Part shown: in pieces, positions 25,353-45,281 of the stretch
How the letters are laid out: each line of letters opens with the position of its first letter
Numbering within the stretch: the first letter of the stretch is position 1
DNA from: Argentina anserina
Lineage: Eukaryota > Streptophyta > Magnoliopsida > Rosales > Rosaceae
Direction of reading: 5' to 3'
DNA: 64,000 nucleotides
Assembly: GCF_933775445.1 (NCBI RefSeq)
Contig: NC_065874.1
Span: 32,310,501-32,374,500, forward strand
The notes under the pieces: model-generated
Seen by the model: only the letters and a program-made list of their open reading frames with translations
Databases searched by the model: none
Told to the model about the DNA's origin: nothing
Translations under genes and position numbers: made by a program

Positions 25353-28300
25353 GGGAGAGTTCGGATGAGAAGAGGAGAAGGTACGATGTGTGGTGTGAGA
25401 AGACTAAGCGGTCACCTTTGGGTTACATAAAGAGTATTATTTACCATAACTATAATGTCTGAGATAAGATAATTGGATATAATGTTATCCCTCTTGTATA
25501 ACGACTAGCTCGACGTTTTCCCTAATTCCTTAAGATACTTCTATATATACTGTAATGTCATCTGTATATTTATGGAACGTTGTCACTATTCCTTCCTATT
25601 TGCACTATCTTACAAAATAGAACCTGTTATCTGATCAAAAGAAGAACCAGTTAGAGAAGCTGATAAGGATCAAAGACCAAGCCATAACACAGCAAACAGG
25701 GAGGGAAGTAGATCTCTGAATCATCTCCCACCATATACCTAATTAATTAAGTATGGAAATCAAATTCTAGTTGTATCAATTCATAAAGTTTCTTCACTAA
25801 TAATTATGTAAGGTCATATTTAAGTAATTAAACCTGATTATTAATTTTCGATTATGATAATATATATAGCACCTAAAAAATGCTCTCCGATTGTTGTTCG
25901 AACATAAATATTACCAAGTACCTTGTTGCCGCAACCTTGGCGGTAATGTAACTATAGTTTTTGGCCGATTATATGGCGTTTGGACTACGTGTTGACTATC
26001 GCCGGGCGTAATCATATGTATACATTTGTAAAGGGTAATATAGTTGGATCATAATTAGAGTTTAATTCTCCCCCGAGTTGTGCATGTCAAGCTATTCCTC
26101 TTCATGTGTAAAGCTGTTGTAACTTCAAATATAGTTGTACCTTCTTTTAGTATGATAAAATATATGAAGTTATGAGTTACCACTTTAGACAATTGGTATT
26201 CTCAAGCTATCCGATCTCTCATGCGTAATGTGAATTCTGTAACTTTTTAAAGGTAAATTTGATTTGATGTTGAGCTATCACAAAAGTCTTGAGCGAACTA
26301 AAAAATACGATCAACAACATACACAACAAGCAAATGAATCACGTAACAAACTTGATACCACTCGATCTTATAGTTAAGTACGTTTGAAACTATTACAAGA
26401 GTAACAAGACGATTAGAACTTAGAATGAAAATATATTACAAGGTTTTTGAACATGTATCGGTTAATTGATGTTATCATTTTTTTTTCTTCTTTTATTTAT
26501 TTTTGCATAATGAGCAAATGCTTTAGGTTTTTAAGTTTTCTCAGTTATATATATACGTAAGCTTTAGGAATATAGACATCGGGTCGTGATTGGTGGCCTT
26601 CCGGGGCAAATCTCGGCCACACGAGAAACAATTGGCCAGGACTTTGCCCAGCTACGACTCCTCATAAAGCAATGGACTTCTTTTCGCCACGTCAGCACGT
26701 AGTCGAACTTTGTACTCCTCGAAGTGGGCCCCGTTGGGTAAAGACAGATGACATGTTACCTGAAATGGACAGGCAGGGTAACTAGGTCCCCCGTACGATT
26801 TAATCTGTTCCAAATCCACCCAATCATTAGCTGACACTTGGCGTTTTGTTTTCGACGTGAAAGGTGCTGTTGCCCGCCAATTTAAGGATCGCCCTAGGGT
26901 TTAGTGGTTACCGACTTGTAAGCTCTACTATCTGGAACCTCGAATGTCATTTTTAACGGGTTGGTTGATAGATATATGTGAACAATATGAAGTTATGAAC
27001 CATGCTTTTATGGTGAATCTAATTCTTCATACATACATTTCGACATCGTTGATTATGGATGTTTTCAAGTGATTTGACCTGATGGTTCATTGATCATAAA
27101 CATATATATTTACGGGGGCAGAGTTACTCAAAGACGTGGAGTAGCCATAACACCCCCATAATTGTGTTATATATGCACTTGTTCTTTGTGTAATTTGACA
27201 CAATTGAGCTCTTATGAAGTAATTACACGCATTGGTGTCCCCCATTAATTTCTAATCTTTACACCGTTGCATCACTTGCATGTTTATGACAACCTTCATG
27301 CAATACTAATACCGATCATCTTACTTTTACCTCGAATAACTTTTGTGTGTGGGCAAAGTTTGAGTATATATATGACCCACGAGTCCTACATACATTGCAA
27401 AAGTACTTAAAAGTTAAAACTGGTATGTATCGCGAAATTGTGGATCATACACAATTATTTCACACATACACGTACAATTATTGATCAAAATATCAATTAT
27501 CCCACCAGGAATACTCTTTTGAGGAGATAAATCCCACATAACTGTAGAAATTATGTAGGAGAATTCGAACCACATTGATTGAGCATGTATATATAAAGAT
27601 GATGATCGATGATCGAGTTTATATTGAGGTTAAACGGATTAGATCGGTGATCAACGTTTAAAGTGACGCTGAAGACGATGGTCTGGGCATTCCATGTGGG
27701 AGCAGACAGAGTGTGATTTTGGGAATCTGAAAGGTGCAACTTGTGGTGGCACGAAAGAGATCGAGAGGTATGTTGGTCCCTTCTCCTCTGATCTAAATGA
27801 TCATCGAAACCAAATTGTGGACAGGAATAGAGCCCCAGTAGCTCTCTGTTTTTCTTTCAAAAATAACATGTCGAGGTCTACACGTCCATTATTTCAGAAG
27901 GTAGGTCATCGTTGACACGAAAATATAAGTAACAATCGGCTATACGTACCAAACTTCACCACAGTGAACTACTGTTCCAGCAGAGTTGTTGATGATGTTC
28001 ACTGTTATAGGTGAATGTATCCTACTATCGTTTTAGAGGTTTTTGGGCCTTTTGACAAGTTTTATTGGACCTACACAGCCGATTTCAAACACTGGACAAG
28101 CCCATTAAGATGCATAATTTTATAGCACATCAAAACATGATGAGGATCATTTTATCACATGTAGGATATGAGGATATCGATGTGTTTCGCGTTCAAAACT
28201 CAAAACACCCCTTGGCGTATTTTATTATATGATTGTGTCAGTCAATCATGCAAAATTTCTGAATTATGTGTTAAGAGTTTTTGAGATTTTTTTTAAGAAA

Positions 28301-28771
28301 CGAAGAATTGTCATATAATAGAAAAAAGTAATGTACAAAACAATATAAACAAACTACCACTCTCTTTCTGGAAGCAACAATAATTAAGAATTTGCGAAAT
28401 GAAAAACAACTAGCAAATTAGAGAACTAGAACTAGAAAGTCATATCTCAATGCTGAATATCTGTAATCGAACCAGAAGTAATCAAATACGTCATGTTAGC
28501 ATTAGCTAATTTATTTGAAGTAACTTGAAATCCAGATTTGGCCTGCGATTCAAAAGAGTATACGAAGCCCAAATCTTTAAATGCCACCCACTGGGATTTC
28601 ATATTTATGCCCACGAATGCGAGGGCCTGAAAGCAATGAAACCTAGCCCAAACATAATCTTGGCCAAGGCCCAAGCCCACACAGAGGTGAATTGGGCACT
28701 CACTTTCCGGTTGATCTGGGCTTTGACGCCGTCGTGAAAAAGGTTTATTTTTCTGGTGATCTATAACTTTC
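25353..28771. other. Gene-poor intergenic region
   Basis: No convincing gene. A minus-strand frame at 27551-27739 contains LSAPTWNAQTIVFSVTLN, which faintly recalls an NHL/LEA2 domain; it may be a worn relic. A 108-aa minus-strand frame at 28447-28773 has no family resemblance. The remainder is AT-rich. Confidence 0.4.
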
Positions 28772-28854
28772 ACGTATATTACATGTGATGGTGCATGCGG
28801 TGGCGCGTGTTGCCATTTTTGGAGCGGTGAGTCACTCCATCATGTAATATACGT
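28772..28854. repeat. Hairpin-forming inverted repeat
   Basis: ACGTATATTACATGTGATGG at 28772-28791 is the near-perfect reverse complement of CCATCATGTAATATACGT at 28837-28854, about 45 nt apart. Stem about 18 bp. Could be a tiny MITE or a small-RNA hairpin; no known miRNA sequence recognised. Confidence 0.6.
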
Positions 28855-29164
28855 CGAAATGAACTCATCAATATCTTAACTGTTGAATTTGGTTATCGTA
28901 TGAGGTCATTAATCTAGATTATCGTTGGTAGAGATAATGTGTTATTGACGTAAACTTCGTGTTCATTTGATGTTTGTGGCTATGTGATTGTGTTGATTGA
29001 TAACGATTATGGTGTTGTGTGATCGTTCGGGTTGTGGGTTTGGGTATCTCAGTTAGTCGAATTTATTGGCTTCTGCATTTATGAGTGAGACTCGGGGTAC
29101 GTCAATATTGTTATGCGTGCAGGAGTGATACTCGGGGTACAATGAGATATGATATAAACTAGCG

Positions 29165-29450
29165 GGGTTAGTCCGCTTGGAAGGAGAACCAGAAGAGAGG
29201 GGATGAACCAGGATAACCAAAAGAGAGGCGATGAACCGGGGAGAACCATAAGAGAGTGGATGAACCTGGGAGAACCGGAAGAGAGGGGATAAACTGAGAG
29301 AACCGAAAGAGAGGGGACAAACCGGAAGATAGGGGATGAACCGAGGGAAACCGGAAGAGATGGGCTGAACTAGGGGAAACTGGAAGAGAGGGGATGAACC
29401 GGGTGAATCGGAGGAAACCGGAAGAGAGTGGATGAGCCAGCAGATTGTTG
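29165..29450 (+). repeat. Minisatellite, about 28-29 bp unit
   Basis: About nine degenerate copies of a unit like CCGGAAGAGAGGGGATGAAC separated by GG(G)AGAA linkers. Unit spacing is about 28-29 bp, with some shorter copies. Looser related words continue to about 29600. The minus-strand open frame through it is Pro/Ser-rich low complexity and not treated as a gene. Confidence 0.8.
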
Positions 29451-29959
29451 AGACACTAGGAGATAAGGGATTAACTAGTGGTCTTTGCAGATGGCATAAC
29501 AGAGAGAGATGATGAATCAGAAGGGGTGGCGATGCTACCAAGTCACTAGAAGAGAGGGGATGTACTAGTAAACTCCCGATAGAGATTTAGAAGAGAGAAC
29601 AGGTGACTTGTTGAGCGTGTTGGTTCTCATAATTTATTCCTGAGTGGACGTTGCTTTTAAATATAATTTACATAGTTTAGTGTTTGTAGAACATTGAATG
29701 ATTGTTACCGACATCGTTGTCTTAGTGGGTTGGGCGGTTACGGTATAAGACGAGCTTCGAACTCCAGGGGTCTAATGAGATTTGGTAACGAGCATTGCAT
29801 ACTCCGTCGTGCATTTTGAATTATATTTATGATTTGTGTTTGTGGAGGTTGTGAAATTGTGAGGAGCACAAAGGCTCCAGGTGTTGAGGTTGGATTTGAG
29901 ATATTCGAAATGTCGTTTTGTGCAGGGAGGGTTAGCTACTTTTAAGGGAGACTGTCGAA

Positions 29960-30545
29960 AATTTTGGTATATCTCCTTCGATAGTGGTCCCCACATGATC
30001 TGCCTCAATGTTAGGGAATATTTTAGGGCGGGTCGTGTCATCAAACTCACAATATGCAAATCTTGCAGTAAAGAGATCTCCGGTGGTTGGTTCTAAGTAG
30101 CAAACAATCGTTGGGGAATTATAGCCAACATAGATACCTAATCATCTCTGAAGACACATTTTAGTACGCAGTGGATGCGTAATAGGCACATAGACGATGC
30201 AACCAAAGATGCGTAAGTGTGAAATATTGGGTTCGTAACCAGTTACCATCTGATACGCATTAAATGCTTGGTTAGCCGTGGGTTTGAATGAATAAGTGTC
30301 ATTGCATGCAACATTGCATATCCCCACGCAGAGACCGGCAGGTTAGTACCTATAACCATTGCCCGAGCAACAAGCTATTACGCTTGATGATAGCCTTTGC
30401 TAGACCATTATGTGAATGAATATGAGGAACAAAATGTTCAACTTCGATCACAATAGACATGCAGTAATCATCAAAAGTTTTAGAGGTGAATTCTCTAGCA
30501 TTATCCAAACGAATGGTAAAATTTGGACTGGGAAAACGTGACAGC
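29960..30545 (-). pseudogene. Copia integrase fragment
   Basis: Minus-strand reading gives a copia integrase core and its C-terminal part: NFTIRLDNAREFTSKTFDDY (30480-30545), VEHFVPHIHSHNGLAKAII, then [32 protein letters not shown] (30142-30327) and YLEPTTGDLFTARFAYCEF just downstream. Frames change several times and stops intervene. It belongs to the decayed element reaching to about 33.1 kb. Such integrases insert the element cDNA; this one is dead. Confidence 0.75.
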
Positions 30546-31190
30546 AAGAAATGCTGGAAATATGCCGGAAAAATGACGAGAAACGACGAAAAATCTTCTG
30601 AACTGGCGGCAACCGGAGCTGGCCGATAAGGAGGCCGGAGTTGCAAGTCCGACAAGGGATGCCGGCAGGAACCGCATGGTGGCACCAGAAATGTCGGAAA
30701 GTGGCCGGAAGGCGGCCAAAACACCGGCAAAACGCCAGAAAACATTTTGGAAACACCGGAACAGTAACCATATACGGCCAAAGGCCAAAACGACGTCAAT
30801 TTTTGACGTTCCAAGGTCCGTTTTCCATATTTTAAGTTTCAAATTGACAATGTAGTGTTATTGGGGTCACATATAACCTTAAAGCGTCCAATTTGAAAAC
30901 CATGTGAGTTGCACAAGTTGACCATTATGCTAAGTGTAAGGTAAATAAATTTCTCAAAGAGATCGACTTGTAAACAAGAAATTGAGAAATTTTATTGAAT
31001 ATCAGTCTTTAATACATCACACAAACTTCTAATTCCAAAATCAAAAGACTATTAGAAAGTCAATGAAAATAACAATGGCGGTCGGCCATAACAATACTTG
31101 AAATCATAAAAGTTAGGATAAGATAAAGGTGACTAATCAAAGTCGGTGGTATCCAATATAGGGGCCGGATGCTTAGCCTTGGAAGCAATG
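30546..31190. other. GC-rich block between copia gag and integrase relics
   Basis: Where protease and integrase zinc finger should be, the sequence is unrelated: 30546-30830 is rich in CCGG/GCCGG words (GGCCGG repeats), then AT-rich. It may be a nested insertion or rearranged LTR/leader material of another element. Confidence 0.4.
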
Positions 31191-32200
31191 GGCTCGGGCT
31201 TCATAGAGATGTGTGAGTCTCGATCTCAAGGTCCTCATCCACAGGATTTGATTCGGGTTGTAGAAATTTCTTGTAGGAGGAGTAAGCCTTGATCATCTCT
31301 TTGCTAGCGTGGCAATCGTGATTAAAGTGGTTGAAAGAGCCACATTTGAAGCATGGAGACTTGCCATTACCGGAAGTGAAGGCATGAGGAGGCACATAAC
31401 CTCTTTGAGGTTTGCCCCCGGAGGGTGCGGTGCTGCCACCATCTCGGGTCCAAGTATTGGACTTCAGCCGAGAACGACCATGTTGCCTCCCACCACGAGA
31501 GTTGTTACGTTGTTGCTGGTATGGAGCTTTCGTTGAATGATTCTTTTGCTTATGAGCTTTTCCATAATTAGACTGTGGCGTAGAAATCTTTTTAATGCCA
31601 ACATGTCAATTGTTATTGTTGAGGAGGATCTCAAAATGCATCTCCTTCTTTGCCAAGAGTGCCATTAAGTCGGCGAAAGATCATATCTTCCTTTCCTCTA
31701 CATGAGTGCGGTACGTATGAGCTTGAACCTCATAGTTGATTGAAAACGTGTCCAATGTCTTATTGAGAAGATCTAGGTCGGTCTTGATGGCACTAACGGT
31801 GCCAAGATCGGATTGCAAGCATAACATATCCTGATTAAAGTCATCCACTCTCTTATAATCCAATAGACGGATGATATCCCATCTAACGGTCAATTCAGGG
31901 AGAAACTTCTTATGAACGTTGGTGTACCGCAAGCGTAGTTTGTCCCATAATTCTTTCTTTTACGTTCAAGTATTGCCTCTTGAGAGTTGCATGGATGTGA
32001 CGTCTCATGAAGATGAGAGCTTGAGTCTTGGTCATATGTGAGAAATTAGCAGGAGGGTCGGCAAACATACATTTGATCCCTCGACTCTCGAAAGCGAGCT
32101 CTATGTCGGAAACCCAGCAGTAATATTCTTTGTCTTCTAGATCACGAAGGTCAAATTCCGGTCAAGATAGCGATGACATCTACAAAAACGAATACATAAT
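31191..32200 (-). pseudogene. Copia gag fragment
   Basis: Minus-strand frames encode a TNT1-type gag: a zinc knuckle CFKCGSFNHFNHDC (C-x2-C-x4-H-x4-C, in 31201-31395), WDIIRLLDYKRVDDFNQDML (31681-31932) and LEDKEYYCWVSDIELAFES with FADPPANFSHMTKTQALIF (about 31985-32170). The frame changes at least twice. It is the same orientation as the integrase remains at 29960-30545 and belongs to the same wreck. Confidence 0.75.
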
Positions 32201-32924
32201 CGATTAGATTCAAGTATAATAGGAATTACAAGATGTGACGTATATGGTCACAAGAAAAATCGATGCAAATGGCGATACTTACGATCGCACCCAAAACAAC
32301 GGTGCACTCAGGTGACCACACGAAAATCGATTAACTTCTCTTTCAAAACAATTGTGACTCTCCCAGGACCGTCACATGAAAAACATCGACCAAGAGGGGA
32401 ATCATATCCCTCTTTGGTCTCATCAGCATTATAAGAAAGGCCAGAAATGAGACATGAAGAAGGCTAATAGCGCCCGATATAATATATCTGTATGTTCAAA
32501 AGCGGGAAGGTTAATGAAAAATCACATTTGAAGGTGTGGAGAAGACGGGAGTAGCTTCTCTAGAGCGAAGGCTTTGCTTGTTAAGTTCGCGTTGCTTGCG
32601 TGAATATGCTGGAGGAACAATCTTGAATGCTTTAATGCGGGGTCTTGTGGGGCAAAAAGATGATTTTCGGGGCGAATGCGGATGAGACCCTGCGGAGCTG
32701 TGAGGGTTTGCAGGGGTTGCGGGCAAGGGTTGCAGGGGACGACATGGGCTGCAAGGGGTATGCATGCATGGGCTATGGGGAGCGGCAGGGGCTATCGCCG
32801 ACGAGAAGCGCCGACAGGAAGGTTGCCGGAGGCCGGAGACTAGGGCGGCCGACGGGAAAAAAAAAGATTTTCAAGGCAAAAAAAAGTTTGGGGTTTTAAA
32901 GCAAATTGCGTGATAATGTGATGC

Positions 32925-33075
32925 AAGATGAAATAACTATATCTTTATTGAATGATATTGGGACCTATATATAGGTATTACAAAATCATAATCTCGTAGG
33001 ATTCAGAGTCTTAATCTATTACAGAGATGTTAATCTATCTCTAACAAGAAATCTATTAAGACTAAGACACACATA
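32925..33075 (-). mobile_element. Possible LTR remnant of the minus-strand copia relic
   Basis: Read on the minus strand this stretch has ACCTATATATAGGT followed by CAATAAAGATATAG, a TATA box plus polyA-signal arrangement typical of an LTR. It lies upstream of the gag remains in the right place for a 5' LTR. No partner LTR or target duplication found. Confidence 0.35.
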
Positions 33076-33424
33076 AGGGTAGAATAATAATTCTCTTGAA
33101 ACATGTTTGTATTTAGGAGGTTAAGCTTCATTTGACGTTTGAATGAGATGACATTGATAATGTAGCTAGGGTTCGTGCTCCGGAGACAATTCATACTTTT
33201 CCCTCCAACAATGTGCTTTGAGATAAAACTAATTTGAACGGTGAAAACCTTGCAAATATTTTTCTTGGACCAAAACCTATTAAAATCAAATGAGGAACTA
33301 TTTGCTTCTCCACAGCAGTACATCGCCTCATTCCCAGCAACCTGTGCCACTTCCATACTTCAATTGCATCCCGGATTTCCCTTGAAATGGATGTGATTTA
33401 GAATGGGTCAATCTAGTATGGCAG

Positions 33425-33469
33425 CAGGGGCGGATCCTTTCACAAAGGTGGGGATGCTCAAGCATCCCC
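33425..33469 (+). mobile_element. hAT-like element terminus (one end only)
   Basis: CAGGGGCGGATCC starts a block with two nested short hairpins: CCTTTCACAAAGG and GGGGATGCTCAAGCATCCCC. CAGGGGCGGA ends with subterminal palindromes are common in plant hAT elements. I found no inverted partner downstream, so it is a truncated copy or a coincidence. Confidence 0.35.
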
Positions 33470-34250
33470 TACTCTCTCCCACACCCAATTTCCCCATTCA
33501 CACTACACCTACACCCACCCACACTTAATCCCCTCACTCACACACACCTCTCTAATCTCACACGGACCACAATTTTTTTTCTTTTGTTGATCTTCTTCTC
33601 TCTTCTTCTTTTTCCCCAAATTAAATCTCTAACCCTAAAAACTACACCACTAATTCATAAATTATAGTGATTGATCGCATTTGGAACCTATGGATTGAGC
33701 TCTACACTCCATCAACGAGTTCTGTGCGGCTTCCACTCCTCTAGCGAGCACTGGATGTCATGATCGAATTGAGAATTTTTGCCATTTAGGGTTTATGCGT
33801 TTCTCTCTCAATCCCTCGGTTACATATGCTTGGAATACCTCCTAATTCATTATGATTTCTTCTTCTAAAAACTTGATATATGAATAATGAATTGCTGGAA
33901 TAGAAATATAGAATTCTAGATATTTTGAATTGTTCTGTGACTTTGTGTTGAACCATTCTGTTAAATTGTTTGGTTATGTATATCAGTGTGTTGGTAGTTA
34001 TTTAATTTAGGTTTGTTTTTCACTGATTATAGGCTATTAGATTAAGATCATATAAAGTCAGAACCCAAACGGAAGCATCAAAATAAGGCCAACGAGGCTA
34101 GAAATAAGATGAGATATGACGATCTAGCCATGGATCCGACCATGTCTTTCTTATTCTCCTCCGCCACATATGCAGTTTCTTACGACTAGAACTGTGGCGT
34201 TTTTTACCAGCATCTTTGTTCTTTTGCTACTCTTCTGCTGCTTTAGGGTT

Positions 34251-34291
34251 TAGTAGATCAGAACCATTTTGTTATTGGTTCCGATCTACTA
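34251..34291. repeat. Short hairpin
   Basis: TAGTAGATCAGAACCA pairs with TGGTTCCGATCTACTA (34276-34291) with one mismatch across a 9-nt loop. Confidence 0.6.
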
Positions 34292-34945
34292 GACAATCTC
34301 GTCTTTTATTACTTACGGTGCCCTTCTTCCGCTCGTTCACGGTCCATTTCTCAGTTTCAGGCTGTTAAGTTTCATTTCAATTTGTAATAGTTTGATTAGT
34401 TTCTTCTGAAGGTCCACATGGTCAAAGACATTTGCATAATTGCATGTACAATTGGGTGGCATTTTCTTTGATTGCCACTCTATTTGCTTCCTTTTCTCAC
34501 CTCCTATTAATTTGTTGCCAAACCACAATGTTTTTGTTTTGGTATATAGGGCTTTGGGATCTCCACTGATCAAGCCATCAAGGCAGCAGTGCCAAATGAT
34601 CGAGCTATCTAGGGTGTACATGTTATTACTACTAGTAGTTACATTTGATCTAGATAAGTTATGATACAAATCATTTCTATGCTTAACGTACTTGCTACCA
34701 CTAAATGATTTGATTCCCATTAAATAAAATATTCACAAGAGTCCCAACGATTTGAACTCGCCTTGTATGATTTCAGGCAAAATGACCTCCTAAAAAGTAA
34801 TATTTACTTGGCGAATCTTGATCCATTGACTGTTTTTTGATGAATTGATCCATTGACTGTTGCAAGTAAGTGCCAGATGATCAAGCCAACTACGTGTTCT
34901 TTTTTTAAGTCTGAATATTAAACCTGTAATCTCTTAGATCTGTAC

Positions 34946-35230
34946 TATTAGTTACATCGAAAAACGACTAGCATGATTGAAAATTTGAAATGATTCAGTA
35001 TTTTTTTACTATTAGTATCATCGGAAGACGACTGACATGATTGAAATGATTCAATAATTTTTTTACTATCAGTAACATCGGAAGACGACTGGCATGATTG
35101 AAATGATTCAGTATTTTTTTTACTATTAGTAACATCGGAAGACGACTGGCATGATTGAAATGATTCAGTATTTTTTACTATTAGTTACATCGGAAGATGA
35201 CTGGCATGATTGAAATGATTCAATATTTTT
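34946..35230 (+). repeat. Minisatellite, about 62-bp unit, 4-5 copies
   Basis: Repeated unit: ACTATTAGTAACATCGGAAG, then ACGACTGGCATGATTG, then AAATGATTCAGTATTTTTTT. Copies differ by T-run length and a few bases; the first copy has a small extra stretch. Clear tandem array. Confidence 0.9.
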
Positions 35231-36351
35231 AACTTGAAACGAGTTCTTCCCACAAATCATTGAATTACTTAACTTTATCAATATAGATGATCTAATAGAT
35301 CGAGTATGTGACATATTTCTTGTATTTAAAAGCCGGCCACGAAAGTACCTAGCTCCCGGTCAAACTTAATTACTTGAAAGGTACTCCGTACTCCTAATCA
35401 CACTAGTTGAAATCTCAACCGTGATTAGAAAAGATGTGATGAAATATATGGTTGGCTTGTTTACATTGAAATCATATTAATGCCCTTAGTAGTCAAACAT
35501 GATGTGAGATGTTTATATTAATCTGAACGGCGTCTACTTGTAGACGTGGAAACACTAGCTTGATGCCCCTAATTATCTAAAACGACATGTAAGCTTTACC
35601 ATGGAATTCGGTTTAAGTGGCATTTGGTCATTACCTGCTGATGAACAAGATTATGTCATGCAGAAATGATCAAAGTCATCAAACCATGCTACTTGACTCG
35701 CTAATTATGTGTGTTCTCACTTGATATATAGATTAGTCCAATGATATATAAAAGATGTTTGTGAAGCACTCAACCATATTCAAACAATCAAACTTCCAAG
35801 CTTGCATGCGTTCATCTCTGCTCATGTCATTGCTTCCTGATATGCCTCTTAACTCTTTTAGTACTCTTCTGAAATTTCTATTCAAATATCGACGCCACCT
35901 ACTTAATCATAATTCTAATTTAGATCTCTAGCTTGCCTAATTAAACTGCTCTATGCAGTCTGCCGACTGCTACAAAACAAAGGAAAAGTATTAAAAACTG
36001 ATGCTCACATTTCTTTACAATAGTTAATAACGACAGGAGAATCTCATATAACACAACTTTATCTTATCAAAGTTTTAGAGTTATGTACGATTTGATCTAA
36101 TAACATGAGCAATCCCAATTGATTTTTGTAAATATTACAATTAAGAATGCGTAATTGGCTTGTTTAACTGACTTTTTAACATCGCATAAATAATGAATTT
36201 TTACCTTCAAGAATCTCATTTTTTTTAATTATTATCATACATGACTGTTGTGCGAGACAATTTATACGTTGGTGTTCTTCTTTTCATTAAACTTTTTGAT
36301 CTTTTCTTACTTGTTCAAATGCTACAAATTATGTCTGTTTTGAAAAAGAAG
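35231..36351. other. Intergenic, no gene seen
   Basis: AT-rich, no coding or repeat structure recognised. Confidence 0.5.
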
Positions 36352-36930
36352 TTTTAAATACACATCCATAATTACTTAATACACATCCATATTGTATTGA
36401 GGTCTCAAATCAATTTTTATAAGTATGCAAATGACCAAAACAGACATGTGTAATAAATTTAGAGGATATAGAGAAATTAATCTTTAGAATGATTTTTTTT
36501 GGAAACTAATAAAGCAAGAAAATGAATTTAGATGGAAAGTTGATAATGGAATAAGAAGTGGAAAATTTCAATTATCTATATCTATCCATAAAGGGTTCAT
36601 AGTTTTCGAATTTAGAATACGTCAAATAAAATTATTTTCCATGTTAAAACGTTATAGATTTCTAATTTCATTAAATTTAATCTTTTTTCCTTCATCCAAA
36701 CACATCTTTCATGTTTAGGAATTTGAAGAACAAGACTATGTACATAGACAAGAATTTGCCAATAATCAATTAGAACATTTGATCGTTATATATTAAAACA
36801 TACTAATTATACGAAATTATAAGGTGTTTTTGGTTAAAGATATTGTGGGTGCTTTGTGGTGTGTATTTAATAAAATACAAAAAAAATAAAAATAAATGTG
36901 TGGTGTATTAAGTAGGTGTGTATTTAAAAT
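36352..36930. mobile_element. TIR element, about 580 bp, non-coding
   Basis: Left end TTTTAAATACACATCCATAA and inverted right end TTTTAAATACACACCTACTT match as imperfect terminal repeats; ACTTAATACAC(A/C) follows in both. A further copy of the word lies at 36859-36875. No ORF. Target duplication not resolved, so superfamily is open. Confidence 0.5.
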
Positions 36931-37790
36931 TTATTGTTTTGAAACACTATTACAAATATGCTGAACATTGATATGATATTCACAGATAAAAATACAAAAG
37001 CAAATGCAAAAATGGAGCACTAACATAGAAAATGATTTTGTATTTATTCTGGTAATCTTACGAAAATAATGGACAGACTAAAATTTAATCGTCTGTCCCG
37101 GTAGTTGGCACCACCATTTTTCTCAGACGTCAGCTTCCTCTAAACAGTAAACACTAAACAATGTCAGAGCTCTGCCAACATCAGCCAACCTCCCAAACAC
37201 AAAGTCAACCCAACCCATTCACCAAGAACCCACTTCTCTTTTATTATTTCTTCTTCCAATTTTGCAGGTATAATTAAAAAGGTGCAAAAGAAAATGATGG
37301 TTATTATTGCCATCATCCATCATCTATGCAGCATTGGAAGTTATGGCGACCTGGTCAGATGTATACCAAGCACAAGGTCCATTTTCTTCATTAAGCTTTA
37401 TATCTCTGTATCATTGTAAAGTTTAAGACTTTTTGTTGGGTATGGCCAGTTGAGGTTTGTTCTTATATTTTTATCACTTGCTGGCAATTGGGTTTCATCC
37501 TTTCTGTCTCAAGCTGTCTGGCATATGGTTTTTCTTTCTTTTTTGATTCCCATGTCTTGTTTTCAAGTATTTGGAGCTTAATGAGTAGTAGAAAATTGAT
37601 TATTTTAGTTCATTTCAAGTGTTCAAGATGTGAAGGTTTTGCCTTTATTTCGGTTGCCCATTAATTCAATTTACTATCTTTGTTGTGCTGCTTGTTGCTA
37701 TTCCAGAGGGACTATTCGAATTCTGCATGATTTTCAGTAGTTGGATTATAAAAGGTACATCAGAATTTTAGTGTTATCTACACTAGGGGA
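36931..37790 (+). other. Promoter and 5' leader of the LRR-VIII receptor kinase
   Basis: No ORF. A donor-like AAG|GTCCATTTTC near 37377 suggests a 5' UTR intron ahead of the ATG at 37791. Inference only. Confidence 0.4.

Positions 37791-45281
<7,491 letters not shown>

Larger units (their letters stand above)
33076..34945. other. Intergenic, small TE-like end and hairpin, no gene
   Basis: No coding signal. Includes the TE-like terminus at 33425 and the hairpin at 34251, both listed separately. A CT-rich stretch from 33470 to 33640 is low complexity. Confidence 0.45.

Noticed and set aside
29053..29541. 162-aa Pro/Ser/Leu-rich minus-strand frame
   Set aside because: It is the minisatellite read through; no start context or homology.
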